Notes under the pieces: model-generated | Database searches by the model: none | What the model was told of the DNA's origin: nothing | The model's input: only the letters and a program-made list of their open reading frames with translations | Assembly: GCA_031761405.1 (NCBI GenBank) | Contig: JASEVX010000012.1 | Coordinates: 22,402,860-22,466,859 of the forward strand | Origin: Serripes groenlandicus | Lineage: Eukaryota > Mollusca > Bivalvia > Cardiida > Cardiidae | Length of the DNA stretch: 64,000 nt | Reading direction: 5' to 3' | Program-made: the position numbers and the translations under genes | Part shown: in pieces, positions 24,132-34,500 of the stretch | Layout of the letters: the number at the start of each line of letters is the position of its first letter | Numbering within the stretch: the first letter of the stretch is position 1

Positions 24132-24299
24132 AAAACATGTCTCTGGAAACGAAATTGGTCAAAATCACAAGACTTCCGCATAATACAAGCGAACAGTTCT
24201 TGAAAACGGTTTGCCAAGACACGGGAGGTGGAAAAGTACTGAAAGTATCCATTAATAAAACCACCATGACTTCAATAGTTCAATTTGAAGAAATTTGCG
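24132..24299 (+). CDS. Exon 3: first part of RRM1
   Basis: Acceptor TTTTATATTCAG, donor TGCG|GTAAGA. The frame gives strand beta1 (KLVKITRLP), helix alpha1 (SEQFLKTVCQDTG), beta2 (KVLKVSINKT) and beta3 (TSIVQFEE). Helix alpha2 and beta4 follow in exon 4. The pattern is an RNA recognition motif with weak RNP1/RNP2 aromatic positions, as in the RRMs of PARP14/PARP10-type proteins. An internal ATG lies at 24137, but the open phase and the acceptor favour an internal exon. Confidence 0.65.
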
Positions 24300-24902
24300 G
24301 TAAGAAGATGTACACTTTGTAGGTTGCTTGCGAAAAATGCATTCGATTCTAAATTGTATTCACGTTTTAGATTACATGTTTTCTCGTACGATAGCATATT
24401 CATAATTTACAGTTGAATATTAAAAAAAAAAAAAGAAAGCTTGATAGTTTTCGCTTTAAGTCAAAATTTGGTCTTCAAAACTATTTGCCTTTTATATACA
24501 ACTCTCACCGGATCCGCTGCCCGTTTAACGGGATTCGAATTCAGGGGGTTTGTGTTTCGAGGCTGTCGCTATGCTTATGACCAACTTTCTCCAATAAAAC
24601 ATAGATTTCTTGATTAATTCTGCCAACAAAAACTGAAATACGCATTGCATTTTGATTTGAAATATAAGCGACATATCAACATTATCAAATTATGAACATT
24701 CGTTTTAACTGTATAATTAATTGTATTTCCAATGCATACAAGAGGCGTTAAGAGTCGACACATAATAATACTGACAATAGTGAAAGATAAATGATATATT
24801 TAAAATAAAATACATATTCAAACTTTAATACTATCCCCGCATGGGCTACAAGAGTGTATACGATCAGATTGCGCAACATAATGTGTCTTATTTCTATGAC
24901 AG

Positions 24903-25139
24903 CTGCTCAAAGATTTCTTGACAGTCAACCCATAGTACTTAAGAAAACTGAAGTAGAAGTTATGCCATATATAGATGAAACATTGCGAAGGATCAAAGTT
25001 ACAAACATACCTAAAGAAGAAGATGCAGAAGATATTCTTACGCACATTTTTGAGAATGTTGCAGGTGCAGAAACAATCTCGGGAATAGCCATTGATCGAG
25101 AAAGAGACTTTGCGATAATTACATTCGCCAGTGCAGAAG
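24903..25139 (+). CDS. Exon 4: end of RRM1 and first part of RRM2
   Basis: Acceptor TATTTCTATGACAG, donor GAAG|GTATAT. It starts with alpha2 of RRM1 (AAQRFLDSQ) and beta4 (VEVMPYI), then opens RRM2: RIKVTNIP (beta1), DAEDILTHIFENV (alpha1), ISGIAIDRERD (beta2), FAIITFASAE (beta3). It breaks after beta3, the same structural point where RRM1 is broken. The 237 nt are phase 1 on both sides. Confidence 0.7.
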
Positions 25140-25491
25140 GTATATGCAAAACTATGAGAAATTTATGAACATTAAGACAGCATATAATTAATCGAGAATA
25201 ATCGCAATATTTGCATAAGTTTTTTGCATTAAATAAGTTATTCTAAATTCCAGTTTAAAATGCTTGTTATTGCTAGATGAAAACATAGATAAGGTTTCAT
25301 GATTCATCTTATTCCTCTTTTCAAATAGTGCAGTTTTATCGTCTCATGTGAAATGTCGTTATTTATAAACACCTTTATATTTCTAATTATAAGAATAAAG
25401 CTGGTATACAAACGTTGAACACCATAACCTATATATGACTAATTCGTAAATCGGTAAGATGTTAAATTCATTTGATTGTGTATTTTTCAAG

Positions 25492-25599
25492 TTGCAAGAC
25501 GAATTGCAGAACAGAAAACAATCAACACTTTTGACTTTTCTTTTCCTGTGTCCATCTTTGATGCAATGGACGAAGATCATTTTTCATCACCTGGTGCAG
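25492..25599 (+). CDS. Exon 5: end of RRM2
   Basis: Acceptor GTATTTTTCAAG, donor GCAG|GTAGTC. The joined frame continues ARRIAEQKTIN (alpha2) and TFDFSFPVSIF (beta4), completing the second RRM. It then gives an acidic run (DAMDEDHFSSPGA). Phase 1 at both ends. Confidence 0.65.
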
Positions 25600-25746
25600 G
25601 TAGTCAATTTTTTTCTTTACTGCTTCAATTCCAATGGCTCATTTATATAAACAGAATAGATTGGTTTATCAAATATTGTGTGACTAGAGGTCGCTACCAA
25701 TGAGTAATATACCAAACATGTGCAGGTTTTAATTTACTTATTTTAG

Positions 25747-25782
25747 ATGTCAATCTTGAAAATCTTCCAGTTCTAGGATCAG
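25747..25782 (+). CDS. Exon 6: 36-nt micro-exon
   Basis: Acceptor TTACTTATTTTAG, donor TCAG|GTGCGT. It encodes VNLENLPVLGS between shared codons. Very short, phase 1 on both sides, so skipping would keep frame. Support is from splice signals only. Confidence 0.45.
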
Positions 25783-25959
25783 GTGCGTCATTTGGTGCAC
25801 GCCAATCATAAAATAATGCTATGCTAAACACGTATCTTTCTACAAAGGGCATTTTCATTTACAAAACACATGTCCTATTTGCCGATTATAAACTGTTTAT
25901 AGAATTTCATCACTATGGCCATATTTTCCAACGGACTGGACTATTTTGAAATATCTATG

Positions 25960-26480
25960 TAAAGGTTCACTCACGGACCATTGTAACAAATTGTTTAAAA
26001 TCGGGCAAGTACTTGTGTACGAGAAGACTTTTCTAAAACATTTAAGGAAAACTCGCCCCGACCTTGTAACCACGGTTTATAATGGTTCCGAATATTATGA
26101 TTAAGATTGATAGAGGGTCACACAAGGAACATTTGACCGAATTATTTTCAGATAGGGCATATACTTTTGGACTTTTTTGTTTAAAGTGTTCACTGTATAA
26201 ACCTAAACGAAAACAAGCCCCATCTCTAGCTGCCATGTTTTCATCAGATTGGACCATTTCAACAGTCTAAGAAGAGGGTCATCCATGAAACCCTTGGGCT
26301 AAATGATTTTCTAATCGGGCCAGTACTTTTGTACAAGACGATTTTATGGTCACCATAGGAACACCGAATTATTTTCAAATCGGGCCTAATTTTTGAACAA
26401 GAAGATATTTAAAGTTTTCACTATATTTATGAGCCCCGCTTGTGGCAGCCATGTTTTTCAACGAATCATAATTATTTTAA
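25960..26480 (+). mobile_element. Diverged pearl-like core units
   Basis: Repeated blocks such as TAGAGGGTCACACAAGGAAC and TTTTCAAATCGGGCCTAATT match the core of the 1421/48229 elements at low identity. It lies in the intron between exons 6 and 7. Confidence 0.5.
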
Positions 26481-26504
26481 CAATCTTAGAAGAAGGGTAC
26501 CAAC

Positions 26505-26710
26505 CACTTTCTCACAAAAGTCACGGTGACAAGCGTAATTCGTCTTTCACCAATGGGCTAACAGTCTATGTGGTAAAGCAGCCAGTTTCTTGGAAAGTAT
26601 GCTGTGTGGAATACCGGTGTCAGAAAACCAGGAAACATATGAGTAGGTGAACTCGCCGCCGTGATAGGGCTGAATTTATTTTGAAAACGGCGTTAAACCC
26701 CAATCAATCA
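26505..26710 (+). repeat. SINE family 2, copy 2
   Basis: Shares GGAAAGTATGCTGTGTGGA, AAACCAGGAAACATATGAG and the tail AAAACGGCGTTAAACCCCAA with the copy at 4645. It is inserted into the preceding pearl-like core. Confidence 0.75.
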
Positions 26711-27009
26711 ACCAACGACTTTGTAACAAATTGTTTAGCCGTATCCACTAAGTCACTTAATTTGTTATATATTTGTATATACATGTTTGCATAGTACAAT
26801 TACAAATTCTGTTCTGTAACATCATTGTTTGATAAAAAAAAAGCCAAGAAGTAAAAGGTAGATTGAAAGAAAATTTCACGACACCTCTCGGTATTTCAAA
26901 AGGTTAGTATTTTTAATTTTACCTAGTTTTGTTAAACCCCTTGTGATCCAGTTTCGAACTTGAACTATATTAGTTTGAAAATGAATGGCTCTGATTATTC
27001 TTCATGATG

Positions 27010-27886
27010 ACATGATGAACGAGATGTGTTTGTGAAACACTGATGCCCCCGAATGGCAACATCTAGGTCAAAGGTCAAGGTCGCAAGGTCAAAAATATTG
27101 GTACTGACAGAAAGGTCATGACACAAGGAATACACATGTGAAATATGGTAGCAGTACCTGTTATGGTTCAAAAGTAGTGGTCAAGGTTAAAGGTTTTTTT
27201 TCGAGAATGGCAACATCTAGGTCAAAGGGCAAGGTCGCAAGGTCAAAAATGTTGGTACTGACAGAAAGGTCATGTCACAAGGAATACACATGTGAAATAT
27301 GGTAGCAGTACCTGTTATGGTTCAAAAGTAGTGGTCAAGGTTAAAGTTTTTTTTCGAGAATGGCAACATCTAGGTCAAAGGTCAAGGTTGCAAGGTCAAA
27401 AATGTTGGTACTGACAGAAAGGTCATGTCACAAGGAATACACATGTGAAATATGGTAGCCGTACCTGTTATGGTTCAAAAGAAGTGGTCAAGGTTAAAGT
27501 TTTTTTCGAGAATGGCAACATGTAGGTCAAAGGTCAAGGTCGCAAGGTCAAAACATTTTGTACTGACAGAAAGGTCATGTCACAAGGAATACACATGTGA
27601 ATTATTGTAGCCGTACCTGTTATGGTTCAAAAGTAGTGGTGAAGTGTAAAGGTTTTTTTCGAGAATGGCAACATCTAGGTCAAAGGTCAAGGTCGCAAGG
27701 TCAAAAATGTTGGTACTGACAGAAAGGTCATGTCACAAGGAATACACATGTGAAATATGGTAGCCATATCTGTTATGGTTCAAAAGTAGTGGTCAAGGTT
27801 AAAGTTTTTTTCGACAGACAGACAGACGTGCAGACAGACAGGCCAAAAACTAGATGCCCACCGAATCGGTGATTCCGGGGGCATAA
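27010..27886 (+). mobile_element. Tandem-core element, roughly 152-bp units
   Basis: About five units (CATCTAGGTCAAAGGTCAAG, TTGGTACTGACAGAAAGGTC, CACAAGGAATACACATGTGA) lie between near-inverted ends ATGCCCCCGAAT (27043) and ATTCCGGGGGCAT (27872). A CAGACAGACAGAC stretch sits before the right end. The units are highly alike, so homogenisation is recent. Same architecture as the pearl-like elements but unrelated sequence. Non-coding, intronic. Confidence 0.75.
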
Positions 27887-28194
27887 AAATGTGGCTTTAG
27901 TATATTCTAAAACCTATTAGTTCAACAAAGCACGAAGCGCTTAATGTGAGTCCGTCATCCGCCGTACGTTGATATGCGATTTTATGAAAGTTTATGAGAA
28001 CATTTATCGCGATCTTTTTTCGGTCAAGTTCTTGTTCGGTCACTTGGTAAAACCTAAGAAAATCCATGACCAATCAATCAGTTACATTTTATATGAAATT
28101 CATGGAAGTTGACGAGATATTTTGTCACAATCTATAATTGATTAACGAAATGGTGCAATTGCATCTGATTACATGATTAATACTATGCTTTCAG

Positions 28195-28254
28195 ATGAGG
28201 ACGCTGAACTGAAACTTTCGCAAAGTAACAAAGTAAAGGAGCCTTCTCGAACTG
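28195..28254 (+). CDS. Exon 7: linker
   Basis: Acceptor ACTATGCTTTCAG, donor ACTG|GTAGGA. The frame reads EDAELKLSQSNKVKEPSRT, acidic then basic, with no domain. Phase 1 on both sides. The 2.4-kb intron before it is filled by repeats. Confidence 0.45.
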
Positions 28255-28411
28255 GTAGGATGCCTTTCTGGAAAATGGCTTTTTCTTACATTCTGGAAAC
28301 AAGTACGTACTATCAACATATTTGCCTTGCCTTATACTTGTTGAATTTCAATAAGTATTATAAGGATATTGTTTGTGTAACACACTAGATCTTAGTGATT
28401 TGACATATATT

Positions 28412-28498
28412 TAGTTTACATCTATTGCGAAACAAGCTTTTAGTTTTACTAATCACGCTCGGTAATTCCTTACTGGAGCCATAGCCAGTACTCGAGCC
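28412..28498 (-). repeat. tRNA-derived SINE fragment
   Basis: Tail half of the SINE at 1207 in reverse (TTGCGAAACAAGCTTTTAG, AATCACGCTCG). The tRNA-like head is missing. Confidence 0.65.
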
Positions 28499-28563
28499 TT
28501 CTATGCTTTAATCTCCCTAAGGTAGAACCTTCTCTTAATGAGATTCTAACCTATAACAATTGG

Positions 28564-29025
28564 TACAAGAGAAAGTTGATGCAATGCATCAATGTCGCCG
28601 GATATCCATAGAGCAGTTATGCATAACACTAACATTATAGTAGTTGAATAAACAGTTATCAACCGAGGGGCATATTGGAACATCAGGGGTGGGGTCAAGT
28701 GAAAATGTATCATAACTTGCATTGTTTTGTCAACGAAGTGAATGATAATTGAAGCCTTTCATTGTTTATGATCAATCTCCATTCCAAAGTAGGTTGACTA
28801 GACACACAACCAACTAATAATTGATTATAAACAGTAATGGAAATGAGAAATCTTGCCAATCATTAGTCTTAGTATGTATACAGTGCTTTCATTAAGGAAT
28901 GATTATAAGATTTGTGAATTCCACATACACTTTTCAAGATGTTTTTCAGAATATTTGAATTTTATTATCTTTCAATAAAACCACAAAACAGACAATTTAG
29001 GATTTGCATGCAATAGCACATCATT
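28564..29025 (+). mobile_element. Element starting GAGAAAGTTGATGC (copy 2)
   Basis: Begins AAGAGAAAGTTGATGCAATG with a TTGATGCAATGCATCAA hairpin. Shares later blocks (GAATTCCACATACA, CAATAAAACCACA) with the inverted copy at 20754-21015. Intronic and non-coding. Confidence 0.55.
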
Positions 29026-29844
29026 TTACCTTTCCTCTGTTAAAGTCAACAGTGGACACCTTTGCAGCAATATACTTTTAAAACAATGAGTTAAGGGTTA
29101 AATCGCTGAGTTTTCTCTTTTTCTCAAAATGATATTAGCTTGGCATCCTAATTATATCATACTTTAACAAATGTTGAAATGTAGTCCAATATTTATAAAT
29201 TAGACCACATTCGAAATATAATATCAACTAAACAGTTAAATCTCATTGAAATTGTTGTATAATTTAAACTTAATTTCGAACATAAACTGAGCCCTACAAC
29301 ATGTTAATTTATTTTAATTCTTTCCTTCCTTTTTTATAATGAAAATAACAAAACTACTCATGTTTTAAAATTATATTATGATGAGCGCCCTTGTGTCAAT
29401 GATCCATAACAATATGCAGATCGGAAGCAATATGCCTTTAGGGAATTGAATGACACATCTAAAATTGTCAAGGACGAAATAATTTTGTACGAAAGACCCG
29501 ATTCTTTCTTATTTGCAGAGGTGTCGTTCTTGAAACTCTCTTTATAGGCAGAGAGTGTTCGTTCAAAGTAATTTTTCTATTAAAACTAGTTTTTATCTCG
29601 GTTTGTTCTTTTCTTCATTTGTTTCGAACCAAATAAACATTTTAAATCACCTACGATTTACTATTTGTAAGTGAGTGTAAAGAGACGGCTCTCTGCAAAG
29701 GAGATTGATCTACGCAGTTGGTATTCGCGAGTCACGCTTCAAGCAGGTGCGCGTATGTAAACAAATTAGACTGCGACGTAAAGGTTTGTAGTTATCGCCT
29801 TTTGAGTACATGTAGTATATAGTGTAAAAATAAAGTATACCAGT

Positions 29845-30113
29845 CTAGCTAATAGGGACTGTTTTGTCTTCGTAAATAAAACAACAAAACATAAATGCGA
29901 GTCAAAATAAAGAAACTGAAAATACCTAAAACATCGGAATATTTATTTCATTTTAGATGTGTCATTACTTAGTGTTTTTAAACAAACACAATTGTAATAT
30001 GTTCAAGACATCTAAATGTGTTTCTTTCTAATAATAATCCCCCCTCCCATGTGATTTCCGAAAACCTATTAAAAATAGAAGTCGCGGGCTTCTGCCCGGC
30101 GACTAATAATAGT
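29845..30113 (+). mobile_element. Small element with 3' hairpin (copy 2)
   Basis: Inverted counterpart of 14311-14580, here in sense orientation. It ends GTCGCGGGCTTCTGCCCGGC GAC followed by TAATAATAG. It lies 65 bp upstream of exon 8. Confidence 0.65.
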
Positions 30114-30178
30114 CCAAGGCTCTATCATAACACCCCTGTATTGCACACTTTGATATAATGTTAATGATATAGTTTCAG

Positions 30179-30343
30179 AAACGATACCAGCTGTTATGTC
30201 AAAACAAAGTGTTACCAATTCAGCAGAAAGAAAAGATAATTCGGTTTCGAACACATATACAGCAGATGATACTACACAACACGTTGACCTACGCATGAAC
30301 TACTCAACACATGTAGATGATCTTACCAAAAGTGATTCGCTAG
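30179..30343 (+). CDS. Exon 8: Ser/Thr/Asp-rich linker
   Basis: Tandem acceptors (ATATAG at 30172 and TTTCAG at 30178) differ by 6 nt and both keep frame. Donor CTAG|GTAAGG is strong. The 55 codons are rich in S, T, N and D, probably disordered, leading into the VLIG exon. Phase 1 on both sides. Confidence 0.55.
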
Positions 30344-30815
30344 GTAAGGCTCACATGAGTTAAACACATTTTAAACTTTCACAACATATTACACATGAAA
30401 AGAGTGCGGTCATTATCTTTATTAAATTACGTAACTAGGCCAAATTTAATTAAGCCCCTTTGAACCCTCAAGTGACCGAATTGGTTGTACTTGTTTATCA
30501 ATATATAACTTGATGTATTATTTATGAACACCTTGTCATGCAGAAGCCCGGGTACCTAAATGAGCTTTATAAGGCCACAATTTCCCTCTTGTTTATGTAG
30601 CTGCTGTTATCATGGTTTTCAATAAGAGCATATAACATTTAGATAATATGTGACCTACATATGTGCTGTGCGCGAAAACCATCTGCGATATTTCTAATGA
30701 TTGACTATTCATTGTGATAAAAGACAAGCGACATATGGAAATGAGAAGAATGTTGTGTGAAAAGCTCCATGTGAAATTCTTAAAAAAATATACAGGAGTG
30801 CACTATTTCCCCCCT

Positions 30816-30842
30816 CTCTCTCTCTATATATATATATATATA
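30816..30842. repeat. (CT)n(TA)n microsatellite
   Basis: CTCTCTCTCTCTATATATATATATATA in the intron between exons 8 and 9. Confidence 0.9.
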
Positions 30843-31517
30843 GTTATACATATCCGTAGTTCGAGGCAATCAATTCAGATGTTAAGACGACGAAGAATTG
30901 TTTCATTCTGACTATATGCATGTAGTTCGTGTTATGAAAACGCAAACGTTATGATGCCCGTGTGTTTTCTTTTGATCGCAGACATAGTTGTGACGTAGAG
31001 ATTTAAAAGCACTTAAAAAGACGACAGTGCGAATTGCTCGTTTTGCTTAAAATCACGATAAAATATTTTATTTGTTTCTTTCGAAACAATTAACCTTTTT
31101 ACTATGATAGCTACCATGAGGTATATGCTCATTTTCCAAATGCTGGTCTGACGGGAGGTGCGGTGTTGGAAATCAATCTTCAACAGAGATGTATATAAAG
31201 AACACATCATTGAAAAGTCAATAAAACAAACAAACTGACGAGATTAATTGAAGGTGTGAAAAACAGTCGATTGAAAGGTGTCAATTTACCAGTTCGACCT
31301 ATCCATGTGTAATACAAATGTATGTACTGTAATGACGCGAAAGGGACCATGCAGTAGAGAGTTTGACAGAGAAGGTGTTCCGAGTTTTCCGTAGTGGAAA
31401 TTAGTTGTTGGAGGGAAAGAAGTCAGTATGTAATTAATGCCTACTTGGATTATTTGGATCACGACAGTTTCTCTTATATTGTATGATTTCATATCGTTGT
31501 TTTATTCTTTACTTCAG

Positions 31518-34500
31518 AATCGCTAAGGAATAAGCATGTCGACCTTGTAAAAATGTTAGGGCTGAGTCACAAGTATCCAGGAAAGATTTCAAAGACAGAA
31601 TTGCTAGCAATAGACATGGCGCCCAAAACGGCCACGACGTCATACGCAGATTTAACATGGGCATTGCTTAGAGCAATGCTCGTGTGCCATTGTGACTGTC
31701 GCGACAGCATTTTTGAGGATTTTCTAAAATGTTTGAACACCGACAGTAAAAATTGTGATACAAAGGACCTGTTTGCAGTTTCACACACAGATACATCAAT
31801 TAGTCCCCTTGATATTTTTCATGCGGTGCTTCAGTGTTGCGATCCTTTGGCACAAAGCTTACTTTTTAAAAAGATGTATTTATGTAAAATAGCTGTTCCA
31901 TTTTGTTCTAGGTATACTACTTCTCAAAAGAAGATTGTATCAATTTGGCCTTTAATGTCCTTACCGATTGAATTCAAAGGTGTAGAATATACTGCAGCAC
32001 AAATACCAACAGTTACTATTTCATTCGCACGTATCGGAAGACCAAGGTATTCAAAATCGGAATTTCTTAACAAATTACTGTCAAAACAGGGTTTTAATAC
32101 ATTTTTTTACCAAGAATGTCCGTTTGGTACCGCAGAGAGAACTGTAAGTAAGGGCAACACAGAAGTGTTTTGGCTATTCCCAGAAGATGATGATATCGTC
32201 CGAACTGTCTTTAACATTAGAGGGGACCTTGAAAAGGATTTTGATGAAACAGATATACAATTCCTATCTCAAGTAACAGACATCATTTATGTTGTTGTCG
32301 ACCTTGACAACATTACAATACACGTAAATACGATTCTTTGCCTTATCAAAAAGTTTAACCGTGTAATTCTAGTTATTAATAATCCCATTCAATGTCGAGA
32401 TCAACAGCAAAATGTCGTAGAGTTACTTCAAAAGAAAAAAATAGAGATAGTGTATACTTACAAAAATTGCCAAAAAACGCCCATCCTACATTTATCAAAA
32501 ACTATTCTTGATATTTTTACACGCTTAAAAAAAGATATGAAATGTCGCCCATTGGAGGAGCGATTATCAGATATTTCTTGTATAGAGAAGGATGACAATA
32601 CAACCGAATTCGAGACAACAAAGGAGTTTGCAATTAATGTTATCGACCATTTCGAAAAAGAAGCTGATCAGAATAAAACAAAAACCAAGGTTACCCCTGC
32701 ACACTCAATATACTCGAAATCATTAGGGATTTTAAAACGTGACATGTACAGATTGCAATATAACGAAATAGAAGAAGTTAAAACGAAATTTAAAGAGCAA
32801 ATGGAAAAGCAATTAGCATCTATAACGCCTACTGTAAAGATGTTTGCGAAGACTTTGGTCAAATGTAACGCTAACAATTTTATTCACCTTCAGTTATTCA
32901 TTGATAGAGTATCTATGGTTTTAGATTTGAAGACGAAGAACATACTATCACATTTAATGGTCCAGAACAAGAAAGAATATGAAGAACTATTGTCTCTACA
33001 AAAACAAAATACAACATCAAAAACTTTAGATCGGCAAAAAGAGAAAGTCAAACGAACAAGAGATTCAATTGAAAACGCCACGTTTTCAGTTATTCATTTA
33101 TTTAGAGAATTAATGCAGATTTACAATGCTTGTCTTAAAACAAATACTCTCGGTGAAAGCATTGGGCTCCCCAAAATAGATAAAGTAGTCGACGTTTTTG
33201 TAGAATTATTCATACATGGATATCCATTCGAAATATTAAATGGCGATGACAATTACATGCCAATAGATTGGATAAAGACAGTATTGGGGAAAACTTATGA
33301 TATAATTCCAAAAGAAAAAGTCTTTGCTCTCTCAATATTAGGCATGCAAAGCTCCGGTAAATCGACTCTGCTGAATACAATGTTTGGATCACAGTTTTCA
33401 GTCAGCAGTGGAAGATGTACAAAGGGAGTTCATATACAACTATTGCGAATCACCGGTACTCAAAAACAGCCTTTCAATCACGTATTATTGATTGACACTG
33501 AAGGATTGAGAGCACCAGAGCTACAAAATGAAAGTTTTAACCATGACAACGAATTAGCAACATTTGCATCAGGGCTAGGTGACATGATTATACTTAATAT
33601 AATGGGAGAAAATATCGGCGAAATAGGGCAAACTTTACAGATAATGGTGCATGCTTTCTTGCGTCTCAAATTGGCGAATAAGCATCTTGATATGAAAAAG
33701 AGCTGTGCATTTATATACCACAATGTAGCAGAAGATGCTGCGCCGGAAAGGATGAATCAAGGTTTTCAAAACATTATGACTACTCTTGATAAAATGACTA
33801 AAGAAGCAGCTTTGTCAGAAGGCATTGCTGATATTGAACGATTCGACCAAGTGATCGAATTTGACATTACATACTCGGTTTGGTACTTCCCAAATCTTTG
33901 GCAGGGAAATCCACCCTTAGCGAGAGTAAATGAAAAATATAGCGATAAAGCCCGTAAATTACGAGGTCATTTGATACAGACGGCATTACATACACCCGAG
34001 AAATCGTATAAAACTCTTCAATCCACCGTTGTTCACATTAACGATTTGTGGCAGGCAGTTATACAAGAAGACTTTGTTTTTTCCTTCAGAAACACTTCCG
34101 AAATTATGGCGTATTGTTGGCTTGAAAAGCGATTTCAAGATATGTTATGGGAAGCAGAACGTGCCGTAATCTGCAAGCTTCAAGATGACGCATCAACTTC
34201 CTTTAACCAATGTTCTTCTAGCAGCACATTAGAGAAGTGTCGCGTTGATGTACAACGGATACAAGTTAAGAAATTGGCAGAAATTCGGAAATCAACAGAG
34301 AACGAAATAGCTGACCTTTTTGAAAGTAACGACTTCAAAGAAATAATTAATACATGGAAACATAAGACAGAAATGAAATTGTCGTCTTTCTTGGAAGATT
34401 TAAAATATCGGTGTGTCTCTGAAATAAATCGTTTAGACCGAAAGCGAGCAATAGAAATAAGTACAGCTTCCACGTGTAAAGAGCATGAACAGAAACTCTA

